Below, piece by piece: positions 1 to 23,377 of a stretch of DNA of 64,000 bases. The stretch is from Nematostella vectensis. Taxonomy: Eukaryota > Cnidaria > Anthozoa > Actiniaria > Edwardsiidae. The DNA lies in assembly GCF_932526225.1 (NCBI RefSeq), contig NC_064040.1, positions 5,019,681 through 5,083,680 on the forward strand, in the 5' to 3' direction. The notes beneath the pieces are model-generated. The model made no database searches and was not told the origin of the DNA. It worked only from the letters and a program-made list of their open reading frames with translations. The position numbers and the translations under genes were made by a program. Positions within the stretch are counted from its first letter, which is position 1; every line of letters starts with the position of its first letter.

Positions 1-163
1 AAAGAGAAAATATAAAGTGAAAAGAATACCATAAAAGTAATAGCTCAGGCATGGTTAGGCGATTCTACAAAAAGAAGAGACCCCATCAACATGCTACTAC
101 ATTTACATCCACACTAGCTATTTGCTGGTAACTAGAACAGAGAATTCAACGTCAAATACTCAC

Positions 164-11122
<10,959 letters not shown>

Positions 11123-11557
11123 CTTAAAATGATTATCGCAGCTATATATAGAGTGTCATAACGGCAAACAAAAGGTGATATTACGAAGCAAAGTCGAGAT
11201 CGTTTTAACCCGTAGCATCCATGTTGCTTCTTGCTTGTGCTGTGGAACCGTACACTAGAGCTTTGGCGCAAGCTGTGATCTGAATGCTGATTGGCTGGCG
11301 GCCATGAACATTTGAGGCAACCATGTGACGTACGGTTGAAGCTCTACACAGAAGGCTTTTTTTTTGCATCGCACAAAAAAAACACAGGCCTGCGGAAGCT
11401 TAAAAGCGGGAAAAAGCCGACAAAAAGTTACTAAATCATTTTTTTGTATACGTAAAAAACACCAAGCTTGTCCAGCCACCATCATAATTTTTTATGCACC
11501 TAGACGTCTACAGGAGGAAGCGATAACCTTTTTTTCAAAATATGGAATAAAAATGTA
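11123..11557. other. Region upstream of PPP2R5, probable 5' UTR and promoter
   Basis: This lies directly upstream of the PPP2R5 start codon on the minus strand. A TATATATA run lies about 20 bp upstream of the ATG, but that is too close to serve as an ordinary TATA box, so the transcription start is not resolved. Confidence 0.4.
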
Positions 11558-12303
11558 TGGCACCAAGAGAACATAAGATAAGAGAGGGACACTTTGGTAT
11601 TACCCCCGCGCGCGCCATGTCGATTCCGAATCCGGCTATTTTTAGTAACCACCACCCCACCACTGCGCGTGAGCATTTTTACTCACCCTACCCCCGCGCT
11701 TTGGCATTTACATCTTGTTGTTTGCCGCTGTTTGTGACTTGAAACCGAAAAAAAAACACCCTATTTGCACAAATACCAACGAAAATTTCATTCTAGCATC
11801 AAGGATACGGACAGTTGCAGTTTATTAAGGGGATGTAGTACTTCGAGGATTGCAAGATTTCCAAAACCAGACTTCATTCAAAATCAAAAGCGGAAAACCT
11901 CGTGCTTCAATCACCGTTTTTGCTCTAACTTGCTGCTTCTCCGTGGTTTCTCAACATTCATTATCTTCCTAATGGTCAAACGAAATCTGTAAGTTAGACA
12001 TTAGATATAATATTGATTTTTGTGAGTATTCCGGTGAATTGAGAAGGGATCCAAGAAAATACATTTCATAATACTATCCTTGTAGCGAGGGAATGCATTT
12101 TTGTGATGATCAAAGCCAGTAAGCTGATCTGTGCTTTTGTAATAGTGAGAAAATAAAGAAGGAGATGTTACTGTACTTCTTTGATGTCGTTATTATTATA
12201 TGTTATATTATTATGTTGTTATTATACAAGCTGGAAACGGGATTTGAATCAAGCGCGGTAAAACCAAAGTGTCCCTCTCTTATCTTATGCTCTCTTGGTG
12301 GCA
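11558..12303. mobile_element. ~746-bp DNA element with 47-bp terminal inverted repeats
   Basis: Bases 11558-11604 match the reverse complement of 12257-12303 with about three differences. The arms include cataagataagagagggaca and end in ctttggt(a/t)ttacc. The interior has no transposase and no long frame, so this looks like a non-autonomous DNA transposon. A target-site duplication is not clear. A diverged piece of the arm (gagaggacactttggg) occurs again near 27,990. Confidence 0.8.
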
Positions 12304-12385
12304 CGTAATATATTGCTCAACTTCGACACCCCATCAAACCTACTATTGCAGTTTCCCTTTTTTCCTCTTACGCAGAAATAGAGTT

Positions 12386-12655
12386 GAAGACAGACAGACA
12401 GACGGGGATAGATACACGGACAGACGGGGATAGATACACGGACAGACGGGGATAGATATACGGACAGACGGGGATAGATACACGGACAGACGGGGATAGA
12501 TACACGGACAGACGGGGATAGATACACGGACAGACGGGGATAGATACACGGACAGACGGGGATAGATACACGGACAGACGGGGATAGATACACGGACAGA
12601 CGGATACACGGACAGACGGATACACGGACAGACGGGAGCGGAAGGGACAGACAGG
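12386..12655. repeat. 22-bp minisatellite, ~10-12 copies
   Basis: The unit is gacagacggggatagataca plus cg, nearly perfect over about 220 bp, degrading at 12600-12655 into shorter pieces. Because 22 is not a multiple of three, all three minus-strand frames read similar proline- and serine-rich translations. These are not genes. Confidence 0.93.
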
Positions 12656-12864
12656 CGGAGAGATGGACAGGAGAGACGGATCGCGGCCCGACCGAGAGAT
12701 GGACAGAAGAGAGGGACAGAGAGAGAGGAAGATACACGGAGATATAGATAAACGGGAGAGATGTCCACCCCCCAAGAAAAATCCTGGGTACGGGCCGGAA
12801 AACTCAAGGAAAACTCGCGTTTTACCAGACTAAAAATTTCAGTTTTCCTACTTGATCACTGTAG

Positions 12865-13100
12865 CATTTGACGATAATGCGCGTTTTTCCTACAGGATTA
12901 TTTCGGAAAATTCCAGTTTTCTCAGCTTTTTCTGTATAGGATTATTCCAGATAATTAGAGTTTTCCCAACCTTTTTTCCTACAGGATTATTCGAGTTTTC
13001 CATGCATTTTCCCAACAGGATTATTCGAGTTTTCGAAGCATTTTCTTTTCAGGATTATTCCTTCAGAATTCGGGTTTTCTCCGCTCTTTCCCCGCTGGAT
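12865..13100. repeat. Degenerate ~45-50-bp tandem repeat
   Basis: About five imperfect copies share caggattattcgagttttc and attttcc. The surrounding DNA is AT-rich and noncoding. Confidence 0.65.
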
Positions 13101-13468
13101 CATCAACCTTTAACATTTCGTTTCTCAGAGTTGTCTATGTATTTAAAGATAGCCAACACATTCTTTATAAAATCGTAATTTTACAACATAGCATATAAAT
13201 AGTATCTTGAAAACTTTTCCTGCCTAAAATCCTATCTACTATAAAATATTCCGACTTTGAATAAACAGTATGCCAATAAAATCGTTCATATTAAATAATA
13301 ACCTGTAATCGCTCTCAAATAAGTATTTTAACTATATATAATTGAAACGTAAAAACAAACCTTATCGCTTATAAGCTCCTTATTTCTAGTAACAATAATA
13401 ATAATATAATTTTTGTATAAAAAGTACTTCTCTAAAACAACATTCGATAAAAAGTAATTTAATGAGCA

Positions 13469-14465
13469 TTAACCCATTGACTCCTGGCTTTTTTGGAGCT
13501 GAATTTACAAAAAAACAGACTGAAAATAGATACCCCCCCCTATTCTGAGTTTTATACAGCCCGTCAAAGTCAAACACAGCTGCACCTAGTCAGCGGTATC
13601 CAAGCTTTCCAACAGTGCTTTGCGGTCCCCACTTTTAATCCCTCGTCGTTGTGCTGAAGCCAGCACAAGTTGATGGTTGCTTGTATTTTTCATCAAAAAT
13701 AAAGCTATGAGCATATTAGGAGAGTGTCTCAGGACATCATGAAGTCTTTTGGGGCATAATTGAGTGCTTTGCTTATGGATATTTGCAAGCAAAGGTGGAT
13801 TCATGATGATTTTTTTCTTGTTTGGCTTTGCCCGGATGAGAAAATAATTTTCTAATGAATCACCACAGCTCTCCTAAATGCTGTCTTTTCTGAAACCAAA
13901 TTGATTCCAAAATTGTTTACACTGCTATTCTGGGTCTGTATGACCTGGAATTGATTTGTTTGGCTTCGGGGTGAAAAGACCATCTGACTTTGGGGAGAGG
14001 AGTGTTGACTGGCCCTCCCCTTGTGAATTTTCCCCTGGATCTCCCAGAATGCTTTGCAATACGTAAAGATATTTTCGTGGTTGTACAATCCTTCAAGGAA
14101 TGGACATTGTGTTTTGAGGCCAAGGAAATGTACCTGGAGGATCAGAATAAAGGTATCTATTTGTGTCTTGAGCTGTGTTTGCTGATCTCTCTCCCTTTTG
14201 TGGTATTTTGAGCGTTTTATTGAGAGGGGTGATTCTGCTTTTCTCTCCTTGTTCGATTTGAGATTTGTCAAAGAACCTGTGCTATTATTTGGCTTAAGAG
14301 TAGATGCCAACACCTTGGTTGGATGCATATCTGCAAGACCATTTATCCCTTAGACTGATGCCTGAGTATCTTCATCTTGTTGTGTTTATTTTGAATTTAT
14401 GAATTTTTTGGGTTGTGGGTACTTCCCAAAGCCGGTACAGGCCGGTTGAGGGGTCAATGTGTTAA
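13469..14465 (-). mobile_element. ~1-kb element with terminal inverted repeats and broken minus-strand ORFs
   Basis: The left end reads attaaccc-attgactcctgg. The right end, in reverse complement, reads attaacac-attgacccctca. Between them the minus strand carries two frames, 14328-13852 (158 codons, rich in Ser, Lys and Gln) and 13804-13586 (72 codons, ending KALLESLDTAD), which look like pieces of one decayed protein. I do not recognise the family, and no DDE or integrase motif is clear. It could instead be a retrocopy caught inside a MITE. Confidence 0.5.
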
Positions 14466-14849
14466 TAAATAAATAAATACCACAGTATGAGAGTTCAAAA
14501 AGAAAGTTCTTTTCTGAATAGAACAGGTTTACAACTGCAGTGAGCACCCGTGTATAAGAACGTGTTAACCTAAAATGTTGAACAACATTGTTGTATAAGA
14601 ACCTATTAGGCCAATCATTTGGAGCAGGTTCATAATTTTAGAGATAAGGATGGCCAGAAAAAAAGAAGAAAAATTAGAATACTTTTTTACAATTAATTTA
14701 TCTACATCAATAAGTCTGCCAGACAATGTTACCATAACTTTATATGAAAATAAGAATCTACTATATAAGGGAAAGAGCCTATAGTAAATAGCCTTAAATA
14801 TAACTGAGCACGTCTTATACAGCTCAGAATATTTCCTTTTCTGGAAACA

Positions 14850-15055
14850 CAAATATGGCGGCCTAAATGGATTATGACGTCATCATTCAAGCCCCTCGCC
14901 TTTTTCCGCCGGGAAGATATATTTTTCGCTTTAAAAGCTTTTTCCCGTCGATGTTTCCAATTGTAGAGCAGCCAGTGTGTTAGGTCATTTTTCCAAGATA
15001 TCTCGTGCAAGGCTTTGAAGCGATGGAGTAAAAATAAGGAAAATGGTGAGTATTT
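14850..15055 (+). promoter_or_regulatory. Possible promoter and first exon (orphan)
   Basis: An aatatggcggc motif lies near 14852 and a palindromic CRE, tgacgtca, at 14876-14883. They are followed by an apparent exon that ends in ATG directly at a donor, ATG|gtgagt, near 15044. A candidate second exon after the acceptor tttatttcag at 15614 (from 15615) continues in frame for 58 codons to a TGA at 15788-15790. The predicted peptide is AT-rich and unrecognised. The arrangement, with only ATG in exon 1, is common in ribosomal-protein genes, but the peptide does not match one I know. The 33-bp array starts only 35 bp after the stop. Confidence 0.25.
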
Positions 15056-15824
15056 ATTCGATGGGAATTGGAGCTCTGCAGCGCCATGTTTGACCAAATT
15101 CGAACCCAAACACATGTAGAAATTTGCCAAGATATCTCTACAATAATTTTTCTGGGCTTAGAAAAAATTATTCTGAGAATAAGGGGTTATGTAGCTTTCG
15201 AAATCGGTATGTCTATATATGGGACGCGACGCCAGTTGCTGGGACGTTTGGTTTCTTTAAAAAATATCGTGTTGAGCTATGCACATCACCGACATAAGTA
15301 TAGGAAACAAGGGCCCTCCTTACACTGTCAAGTGGACTGCTTCGTTTAATAGCTAGCCTAGCCGTATTTATTGGTATCATTTTTTAATTTTTCTGGCTGA
15401 TTTTAAAACCAGAAATCTTATACAGCGCTGCCAAAGTTTATTATTTAATAGATAAAATTAGTAAAAATAAAATAAAATTAGTGTGTGAGTGCTGTATTCA
15501 GTTGGCTCCTCTGCAATAAGGCCATCATAAATAATATGCTACTGTACTCTATAAATCAAATTGAAAAGAAACCCCTTCCTCTTTTCTTAATATAATTGTT
15601 ACAATTTATTTCAGATATTGACCATGGCAAAAAAGATGAAGATAAGTAAATATATAAGGATGGACAGAGAGATCATTGAATTTTCTCCTTTGTATTCCAC
15701 TCTTAGTGATAAAAAAACTTATACTATTCTTTTTTTGGAATATTTGTTTTATTTGTTCAAGCTATGTGTTATTGACTATTACACTTTTTGAAAGTATGGT
15801 TACAAGCTGACTCCCAGTTCTGTA

Positions 15825-18800
15825 GCACATGCACTCCCCCACAACCTCCCCCATGGGACACATGCACTTCCCCACAACCTCAACCATGGGACACATGTAC
15901 TTCCCCACAACCTCCCCAATGGGACACATGCACTCCCCCACAACCTCCCCCATGGGACACATGCACTTCCCCACAACCTCTCCCATGGGACACATGCACT
16001 TCCCCACAACCTCCCCCATGGGACACATGCACTTCCCCACAACCTCCCCCATGGGACACATGCACTTCCCCACAACCTCCCCCATGTGACACATGCACTC
16101 CCCCACAACCTCTCCCATGGGACACATGCACTTCCCCACAACCTCCCCCATGGGACACATGCACTTCCCCACAACCTCCCCCATGGGACACATGCACTCC
16201 CCCACAACCTCCCCCATGGGACACATGCACTCCCCCACAACCTCCCCCATGGGGCACATGCACTTCCCCACAACCTCTCCCATGTGACACATGCACTCCC
16301 CCACAACCTCCCCCATGGGACACATGCACTCCCCCACAACCTCTCCCATGGGACACATGCACTTCCCCACAACCTCTCCCATGTGACACATGCACTTCCC
16401 CACAACCTCTCCCATGGGACACATGCACTCCCCAACAACCTCCCCCATGGGACACATGCACTCCCCAACAACCTCCCCCATGGGGCACATGCACTCCCCC
16501 ACAACCTCTCCCATGGGACACATGCACTTCCCCACAACCTCCCCCATGGGACACATGCACTTCCCCACAACCTCTCCCATGGGACACATGCACTTCCCCA
16601 CAACCTCCCCCATGGGACACATGCACTCCCCCACAACCTCTCCCATGGGACACATGCACTCCCCAACAACCTCCCCCATGGGGCACATGCACTCCCCCAC
16701 AACCTCTCCCATGGGACACATGCACTTCCCCACAACCTCCCCCATGGGACACATGCACTCCCCCACAACCTCTCCCATGGGACACATGCACTTCCCCACA
16801 ACCTCCCCCATGGGACACATGCAGTTCCCCACAACCTCTCCCATGGGACACATGCACTTCCCCAACAACCTCCCCCATGGGGCACATGCACTCCCCCACA
16901 ACCTCTCCCATGGGACACATGTACTTCCCCACAACCTCCCCCATGGGACACATGCACTCCCCCACAACCTCCCCCATGGGACACATGCACTCCCCCACAA
17001 CCTCCCCCATGGGACACATGCACTTCCCCACAACCTCCCCCATGGGACACATGCACTCCCCCACAACCTCCCCCATGGGACACATGCACTCCCCCACAAC
17101 CTCTCCCATGGGACACATGCACTCCCCCACAACCTCCCCCATGGGACACATGCACTTCCCCACAACCTCCCCCATGGGGCACATGTACTTCCCCACAACC
17201 TCCCCCATGGGACACATGCACTTCCCCACAACCTCCCCCATGGGACACATGCACTCCCCCACAACCTCCCCCATGGGACACATGCACTCCCCCACAACCT
17301 CCCCCATGGGACACATGCACTTCCCCACAACCTCCCCCATGGGACACATGCACTCCCCCACAACCTCCCCCATGGGACACATGCACTCCCCCACAACCTC
17401 CCCCATGGGGCACATGCACTTCCCCACAACCTCCCCCATGTGACACATGCACTCCCCCACAACCTCCCCCATGGGACACATGCACTCCCCAACAACCTCC
17501 ATGGGACACATGCACTTCCCCACAACCTCCCCCATGTGACACATGCACTCCCCCACAACCTCCCCCATGGGACACATGCACTTCCCCACAACCTCTCCCA
17601 TGGGACACATGCACTTCCCCACAACCTCTCCCATGGGACACATGCACTTCCCCACAACCTCCCCCATGGGACACATGCACTCCCCCACAACCTCCCCCAT
17701 GGGACACATGCACTCCCCCACAACCTCCCCCATGGGGCACATGCACTTCCCCACAACCTCCATGGGACACATGCACTCCCCAACAACCTCCATGGGACAC
17801 ATGCACTTCCCCACAACCTCCCCCATGTGACACATGCACTCCCCCACAACCTCTCCCATGGGACACATGCACTTCCCCACAACCTCCCCCATGTGACACA
17901 TGCACTCCCCCACAACCTCCCCCATGGGACACATGTACTTCCCCACAACCTCTCCCATGGGACACATGTACTTCCCCACAACCTCCCCCATGGGACACAT
18001 GCACTCCCCCACAACCTCCCCCATGGGACACATGCACTCCCCCACAACCTCTCCCATGGGGCACATGCACTTCCCCACAACCTCTCCCATGGGACACATG
18101 CACTCTCCCACAACCTCTCCCATGGGACACATGTACTTCCCCACAACCTCTCCCATGGGACACATGCACTTCCCCACAACCTCTCCCATGTGACACATGC
18201 ACTTCCCCACAACCTCCCCCATGGGACACATGCACTTCCCCACAACCTCTCCCATGGGACACATGTACTTCCCCACAACCTCTCCCATGGGACACATGTA
18301 CTTCCCCACAACCTCCCCCATGGGACACATGCACTCCCCCACAACCTCTCCCATGGGACACATGTACTTCCCCACAACCTCTCCCATGGGACACATGTAC
18401 TTCCCCACAACCTCCCCCATGGGACACATGCACTTCCCCACAACCTCCCCCATGGGACACATGCACTCCCCCACAACCTCCCCCATGGGACACATGCACT
18501 CCCCCACAACCTCCCCCATGGGGCACATGCACTCCCCCACAACCTCCCCCATGGGGCACATGCACTTCCCCACAACCTCTCCCATGGGACACATGCACTC
18601 CCCCACAACCTCTCCCATGGGACACATGCACTTCCCCACAACCTCTCCCATGTGACACATGCACTTCCCCACAACCTCCCCCATGGGGCACATGCACTTC
18701 CCCACAACCTCCCCCATGGGACACATGCACTCCCCCACAACCTCCCCCATGGGGCACATGCACTTCCCCACAACCTCTCCCATGGGACACATGCACTTCC

Positions 18801-19903
18801 CCACAACCTCTCCCATGGGGCACATGCACTTCCCCACAACCTCCCCCATGTGACACATGCACTCCCCCACAACCTCTCCCATGGGACACATGTACTTCCC
18901 CACAACCTCTCCCATGGGACACATGTACTTCCCCACAACCTCCCCCATGGGACACATGCACTCCCCCATGGGACACATGCAGTTCCCCACAACCTCCCCC
19001 ATGGGACACATGCACTCCCCCACAACCTCTCCCATGGGACACATGCACTTCCCCACAACCTCCCCCATGGGACACATGCAGTTCCCCACAACCTCTCCCA
19101 TGGGACACATGCACTTCCCCAACAACCTCCCCCATGGGGCACATGCACTCCCCCACAACCTCTCCCATGGGACACATGTACTTCCCCACAACCTCCCCCA
19201 TGGGACACATGCACTCCCCCACAACCTCCCCCATGGGACACATGCACTCCCCCACAACCTCCCCCATGGGACACATGCACTTCCCCACAACCTCCCCCAT
19301 GGGACACATGCACTCCCCCACAACCTCCCCAATGGGACACATGCACTCCCCCACAACCTCCCCCATGGGACACATGCAGTTCCCCACAACCTCCCCCATG
19401 GGACACATGCACTTCCCCACAACCTCTCCCATGGGACACATGCACTTCCCCACAACCTCCCCCATGGGACACATGCACTTCCCCACAACCTCCCCCATGG
19501 GACACATGCACTCCCCCACAACCTCCCCAATGGGACACATGCACTCCCCCACAACCTCCCCCATGGGACACATGCAGTTCCCCACAACCTCCCCCATGGG
19601 ACACATGCACTTCCCCACAACCTCTCCCATGGGACACATGCACTTCCCCACAACCTCCCCCATGGGACACATGCACTTCCCCACAACCTCCCCCATGGGA
19701 CACATGCACTTCCCCACAACTTCCCCCATGGGGCACATGCACTTCCCCACAACTTCCCCCATGGGACACATGCACTCCCCCACAACCTCCCCCATGGGAC
19801 ACATGCACTCCCCCACAACCTCCCCTATGGGACACATGCACTTCCCCACAACCTCCCCCATGGGACACATGCACTTCCCCACAACCTTCCCATGTTACAC
19901 ATG
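15825..19903. repeat. 33-bp minisatellite array, ~124 copies, with higher-order structure
   Basis: The unit is cacttccccacaacctcccc followed by catgggacacatg. Variable sites include cactt/cactc, ctccc/ctctc, gggac/ggggc/gtgac and gcac/gtac/gcag. A few shorter or longer units shift the frame. With 33 divisible by three and no stop in the consensus, both strands are open for more than 1,000 codons. None of these frames has a plausible start, signal or flanking exon, so I treat them as noncoding. Long blocks are repeated: the rare variant ccccaatggg recurs exactly 198 bp apart (19327 and 19525) within a six-unit block, and a block around 16855-17050 recurs near 19105-19300. Confidence 0.97.
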
Positions 19904-20345
19904 TACCCCCACTCCCACCCCCTGGTACATGAGGTACAGCCAACGACATTCTTTGAAAGTGAAAAGAGAGCATCGAAAGAAGATGTGCTGTGTACAAATT
20001 CATTTTATATAAATACTCGTCTAGGCCATAACATGTCATAACAAGTTGTGTTGTCGTCCGCTGCAAACTTATCTAAACCTACACATTTTTCATCTACAAA
20101 TGCAACGGTTTAAGCATACAAACATAAAAATCAAATAATAAACAAATATTATGACAATCTTGATGCCTTTCTGTTTTTATGTCGGGGGCTAGGGCCCCTA
20201 TAAAATGCACAACAATGCAGTTGTTGTCCCTTCATAGTCCCTATGAACTTTGCTGTTACGAGAAAACTATAACTAATGCGCACAACCTTGACGTTCTTCT
20301 AGTTTTATCATACATACAGATAGACCTATATAGGCATATAACTGT
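19904..20345. other. 3' flank of histone H1, no gene seen
   Basis: AT-rich DNA between the 33-bp array and the H1 stop codon. Downstream of the H1 stop on the minus strand I see no clear histone 3' stem-loop and no AATAAA. Confidence 0.5.
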
Positions 20346-20855
20346 TTACTTTTTAGCGGCCGCCTTTGCTGGCTTTTTTAGAGACTTCTTTGCTCGAACA
20401 ACTTTAGGTTTTTTAGGAGACGCTGCTTTCGACTTCTTTCCTCTCTTGGCTTTAGCAGGCTTAGCCGTTTTTTTACCTGCTGCTTTTGGAGTCTCCCCCG
20501 CTTTTGTTTTATCATTTGGGGCGGTTTTCTTCACAGACGGTGCTGGTTTCTTTGCTGATTTCTTCGCTGGCGTTTTCTTCGGTGCTGCTTTAGCCGGTGT
20601 CGCAGCTCTAAGTTTGAAGGAACCGGCGGCTCCCTTTCCCTTATTGTGGACTAAAGTCCCCTCTGGTGCAGAGGCTCGCTTCAAAGCCTGGTTCAGCATC
20701 GTGTGGTGGTGTTTATTCTCTGTCAGGTTAAATTCCTTGACGATGTATTTATTGATAGCTTGCCGAGATGCCCCCTTTCCACCAAGGTTTTTAACTGCAC
20801 TGCTTATCATATCGACGTACTTTGGGTGGGTAGGGGTATCCGTTTTCGTTGCCAT
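20346..20855 (-). CDS. Linker histone H1, intronless
   Basis: 169 residues. A short N-terminal tail is followed by the winged-helix H15 globular domain at about residues 9-80 (HPKYVDMISSAVKNL, GGKGASRQAINKYI, then NKGKGAAGSFKL), which binds the nucleosome dyad. A roughly 85-residue tail of Lys, Ala and Pro follows, with SPKK and repeated AKK/PAKK motifs typical of H1 and of cyclin-dependent kinase target sites. Length and composition fit an animal replication-type H1, and the lack of introns also fits. The start at 20855 is the only sensible one, as it opens directly on the globular domain. A TATA-like box lies 46 bp upstream. No core histone genes are visible in the window, so it is not in a local histone cluster. 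Confidence 0.96.
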   Translation of the reverse strand: MATKTDTPTHPKYVDMISSAVKNLGGKGASRQAINKYIVKEFNLTENKHHHTMLNQALKRASAPEGTLVHNKGKGAAGSFKLRAATPAKAAPKKTPAKKSAKKPAPSVKKTAPNDKTKAGETPKAAGKKTAKPAKAKRGKKSKAASPKKPKVVRAKKSLKKPAKAAAKK

Positions 20856-20900
20856 TGTTTTTGCGAGTTTTTGACCGAATATTCCACTGCACGAACCAAA

Positions 20901-20908
20901 AATTTATA
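20901..20908 (-). promoter_or_regulatory. TATA box of the histone H1 gene
   Basis: TATAAATT on the minus strand, centred about 48 bp before the H1 start codon. The position implies a 5' UTR of roughly 15-20 nt, normal for replication-dependent histone genes. Confidence 0.65.
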
Positions 20909-23377
20909 GCGGTCGAAAAACGTCAACAAAGTTGACCTGTTTATATAGTTACCGGTCGAACCTCTTAGGGGACAACCACAACAAACTACGTTTGAGCGAT
21001 GTATTGTGTTTTCTTCAATGACTACGAGCTTAAAAAACAGCGCCTTTTTGAGTCTCTGACAGAAACTAACTCCACATTAAATAAGTAGCACATATTATCC
21101 ATCCTTGGCTTGGATATTTCTTCGGTAAACGCCTTCTGGATTTTTTTGGGGGGTAAATTTACGTGGAAGTGTCAAAGGGGGCCAACGAGAAAACGGAATA
21201 TTTGTTGAAAATAATCCAACACAGGCGCATTTTCGCTAAAAGCTCGAAGAATGTAGAGACATTGTAATTCTTTTAATCCACTTGTAGCTTAATAGAAAGG
21301 GCTCATCAAGTTTTGTTAGAGTAAAAGGCGAGCAAATCGAATTGCAAAAACACAGTTGACTGATAACGGTTGCTCAGCTTGCGTCTGTTTACACAGGGCA
21401 ACGGCAGGTTGCTATGAACTCAAATTCCAATAATGACAGTTTGCAGACGCGAAAGAATTCTCCAAGCGCCACAGAGGATCTCTACTTTATTACTTTGGTC
21501 TCCTGTTTGGTTTAGAGTATAGAATGAAGTTATTATCTACAGAATAAAATACAGATAGTTTTTATTAAAATCTTTTGCGGGTATACTTGCTTGACGCAAC
21601 CGTATCGCTTTTTTGAATATATTATTTAATATTTCATTATTATTTTTCCATATCTATATCAATACCGCGCTCAAGTGAAAATCGTTTAGAAGTGCATTCC
21701 GATTGACTACCTACTTCTACAGAGCAGTAAACAGGAAATTAGTCATTCAAACTTGCCACTAAATGTACACTTTAGTGGAAAGTACATTGCACTTGTTTTA
21801 CAGTAAGTCATACGTTTTTAGACGTCAATCATTACTTTTGAATTCTACCAATTCTGCATCTGTCACAAGTTTAGATCGATCACAACCAAAACAGAATAAT
21901 CTTAGGTTTTACAGATAAAATACCAATAAGTACAAAGAAAGTTCGAATTGTTGTTAGCTTTGCGTTGCTGTTGATTTAGTGTGTATGAATCTCTTGTCGG
22001 TTATCTTGACCCGGTGCTTTTCTGCACTCTAGTGGCCGTCGTAACTGGCGTAACTGCAAAACGGCTTCCGTCACCATAACTATTCGCGAGTTGACATGGG
22101 TAGACTATGCTAGTAAATTCAGGAAAAGTTGCTGTCCAAAAAGCCAAAAAGTTGCTCAAAATTGCTGAAATATTAAAAAGTTGCCATCAAAATTTTCAAA
22201 AATTGCTTCATTTGACGATTCGTTTTGTTCTAGATTAATTTTCAAAATATATTTATTTTCTATTTCCATTAAAAATCTACCTTAAATATTCTTAAAATAA
22301 TCAAAGCAGATATAGAAAACATTTTTATATGTGTAAATTTCAAATAGTTTGTTGTAATCCTTCGGCGCACGCACACTTTTAACGACCAACCGTTTTTAAG
22401 AACAGTTTCGTAATATCTAATGCTCCGCGTTAGATTTTATCCTTGTACATATCGGTTTCCGCCTTGGTTTTTAAATTGTATAGTCATGTATATATTATTA
22501 TTAACTTTATATTAGTTTATTTATATTATAATTTTTTTATAATTATATTGTAATTTTACCGCAATTCAGCTTACTAGCTGCAATGGTAATAAATGAACTA
22601 CTATCTATATATCTACTCCTATCTATCATATAATGTAAGTTTCTAACAAATAATGCTAATCCACCCCGTTTTATGATACTTTAGACACCGATTAAGTTTA
22701 CTTCCTCTTTTCATTTTGTATTTTATCTGAAGCCTCGAGGTATTCCTTAAGGCATTGTATTGTTGATCATTTCTGATTCTTCAGAAGGCTGAATATTGCA
22801 GCAAATAACCGTTGGATTTTAGCGCCCGTTAAATGGACAGCTGCTGTCCAGTTTTCGTTGGCGCGTGCCGGTAAATCCAGTTTCAATTATATTTGTATTT
22901 AACAGTTAAATATCCTTAGTTTTGACCATTTATAAAAAAAATCCTTTCAATAAAGATCTTTTTGGTGTTTTGTGGTGCTAAAAAGTTGCCAAGAAAAGCA
23001 AAAGTTGCCCTAAGTTTCTGGCACTTAAAAATTTTAATTTTAAAAGTTGCTAAAAAGTTGCCAAGCACAATCTACACACACCTAACCACAACCATCTCCA
23101 TCAACACAATGATTAACATCACAAAGTACCATCACCATCACCACTATTACCACCACCACCTATATTACAACTGCTAAAATGTGCTAAAAAGTTGCCAAGC
23201 ACAATCTACACTATACGATAACAAGCCTGATCCTGCGTTTACATATCTTTTTGGTGATTTTCTTTTCTTCTGAAGTATTTTCTGAGACTTGCTTAGTTGA
23301 ATCCACTCCACAAGAGAGACCGACCAAAAAGTTCAACAAAGTTGACAAATCGTTTCTTAACGGTACCGTTGTTTAAG
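20909..23377. other. Intergenic, no confident gene; dispersed 'aaaagttgcc' repeats
   Basis: No exon is recognised. Related stretches carrying aaaaagttgcc occur at 22120-22205, 22975-23065 and 23175-23205. A piece ending in gccaagcacaatctacac is duplicated at about 23056 and 23192. The missing 5' exon or exons of the PAN/fibrinogen-like gene should lie here or be lost. I could not find them. Confidence 0.5.

Noticed and set aside
12285..12807. Three overlapping Pro/Ser/Val-rich minus-strand frames
   Set aside because: A 22-bp repeat read in all three frames.
15762..20066. Open frames of up to 1,434 codons on both strands across the 33-bp array
   Set aside because: The unit length is divisible by three and the consensus has no stop in most frames. 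Several frames are open at once and the peptide changes register at each odd-length unit. There is no signal peptide, domain or splice context.
20179..20874. 231-codon plus-strand frame rich in Phe and Ala
   Set aside because: Antisense of the Lys/Ala-rich H1 tail, which is naturally stop-poor.
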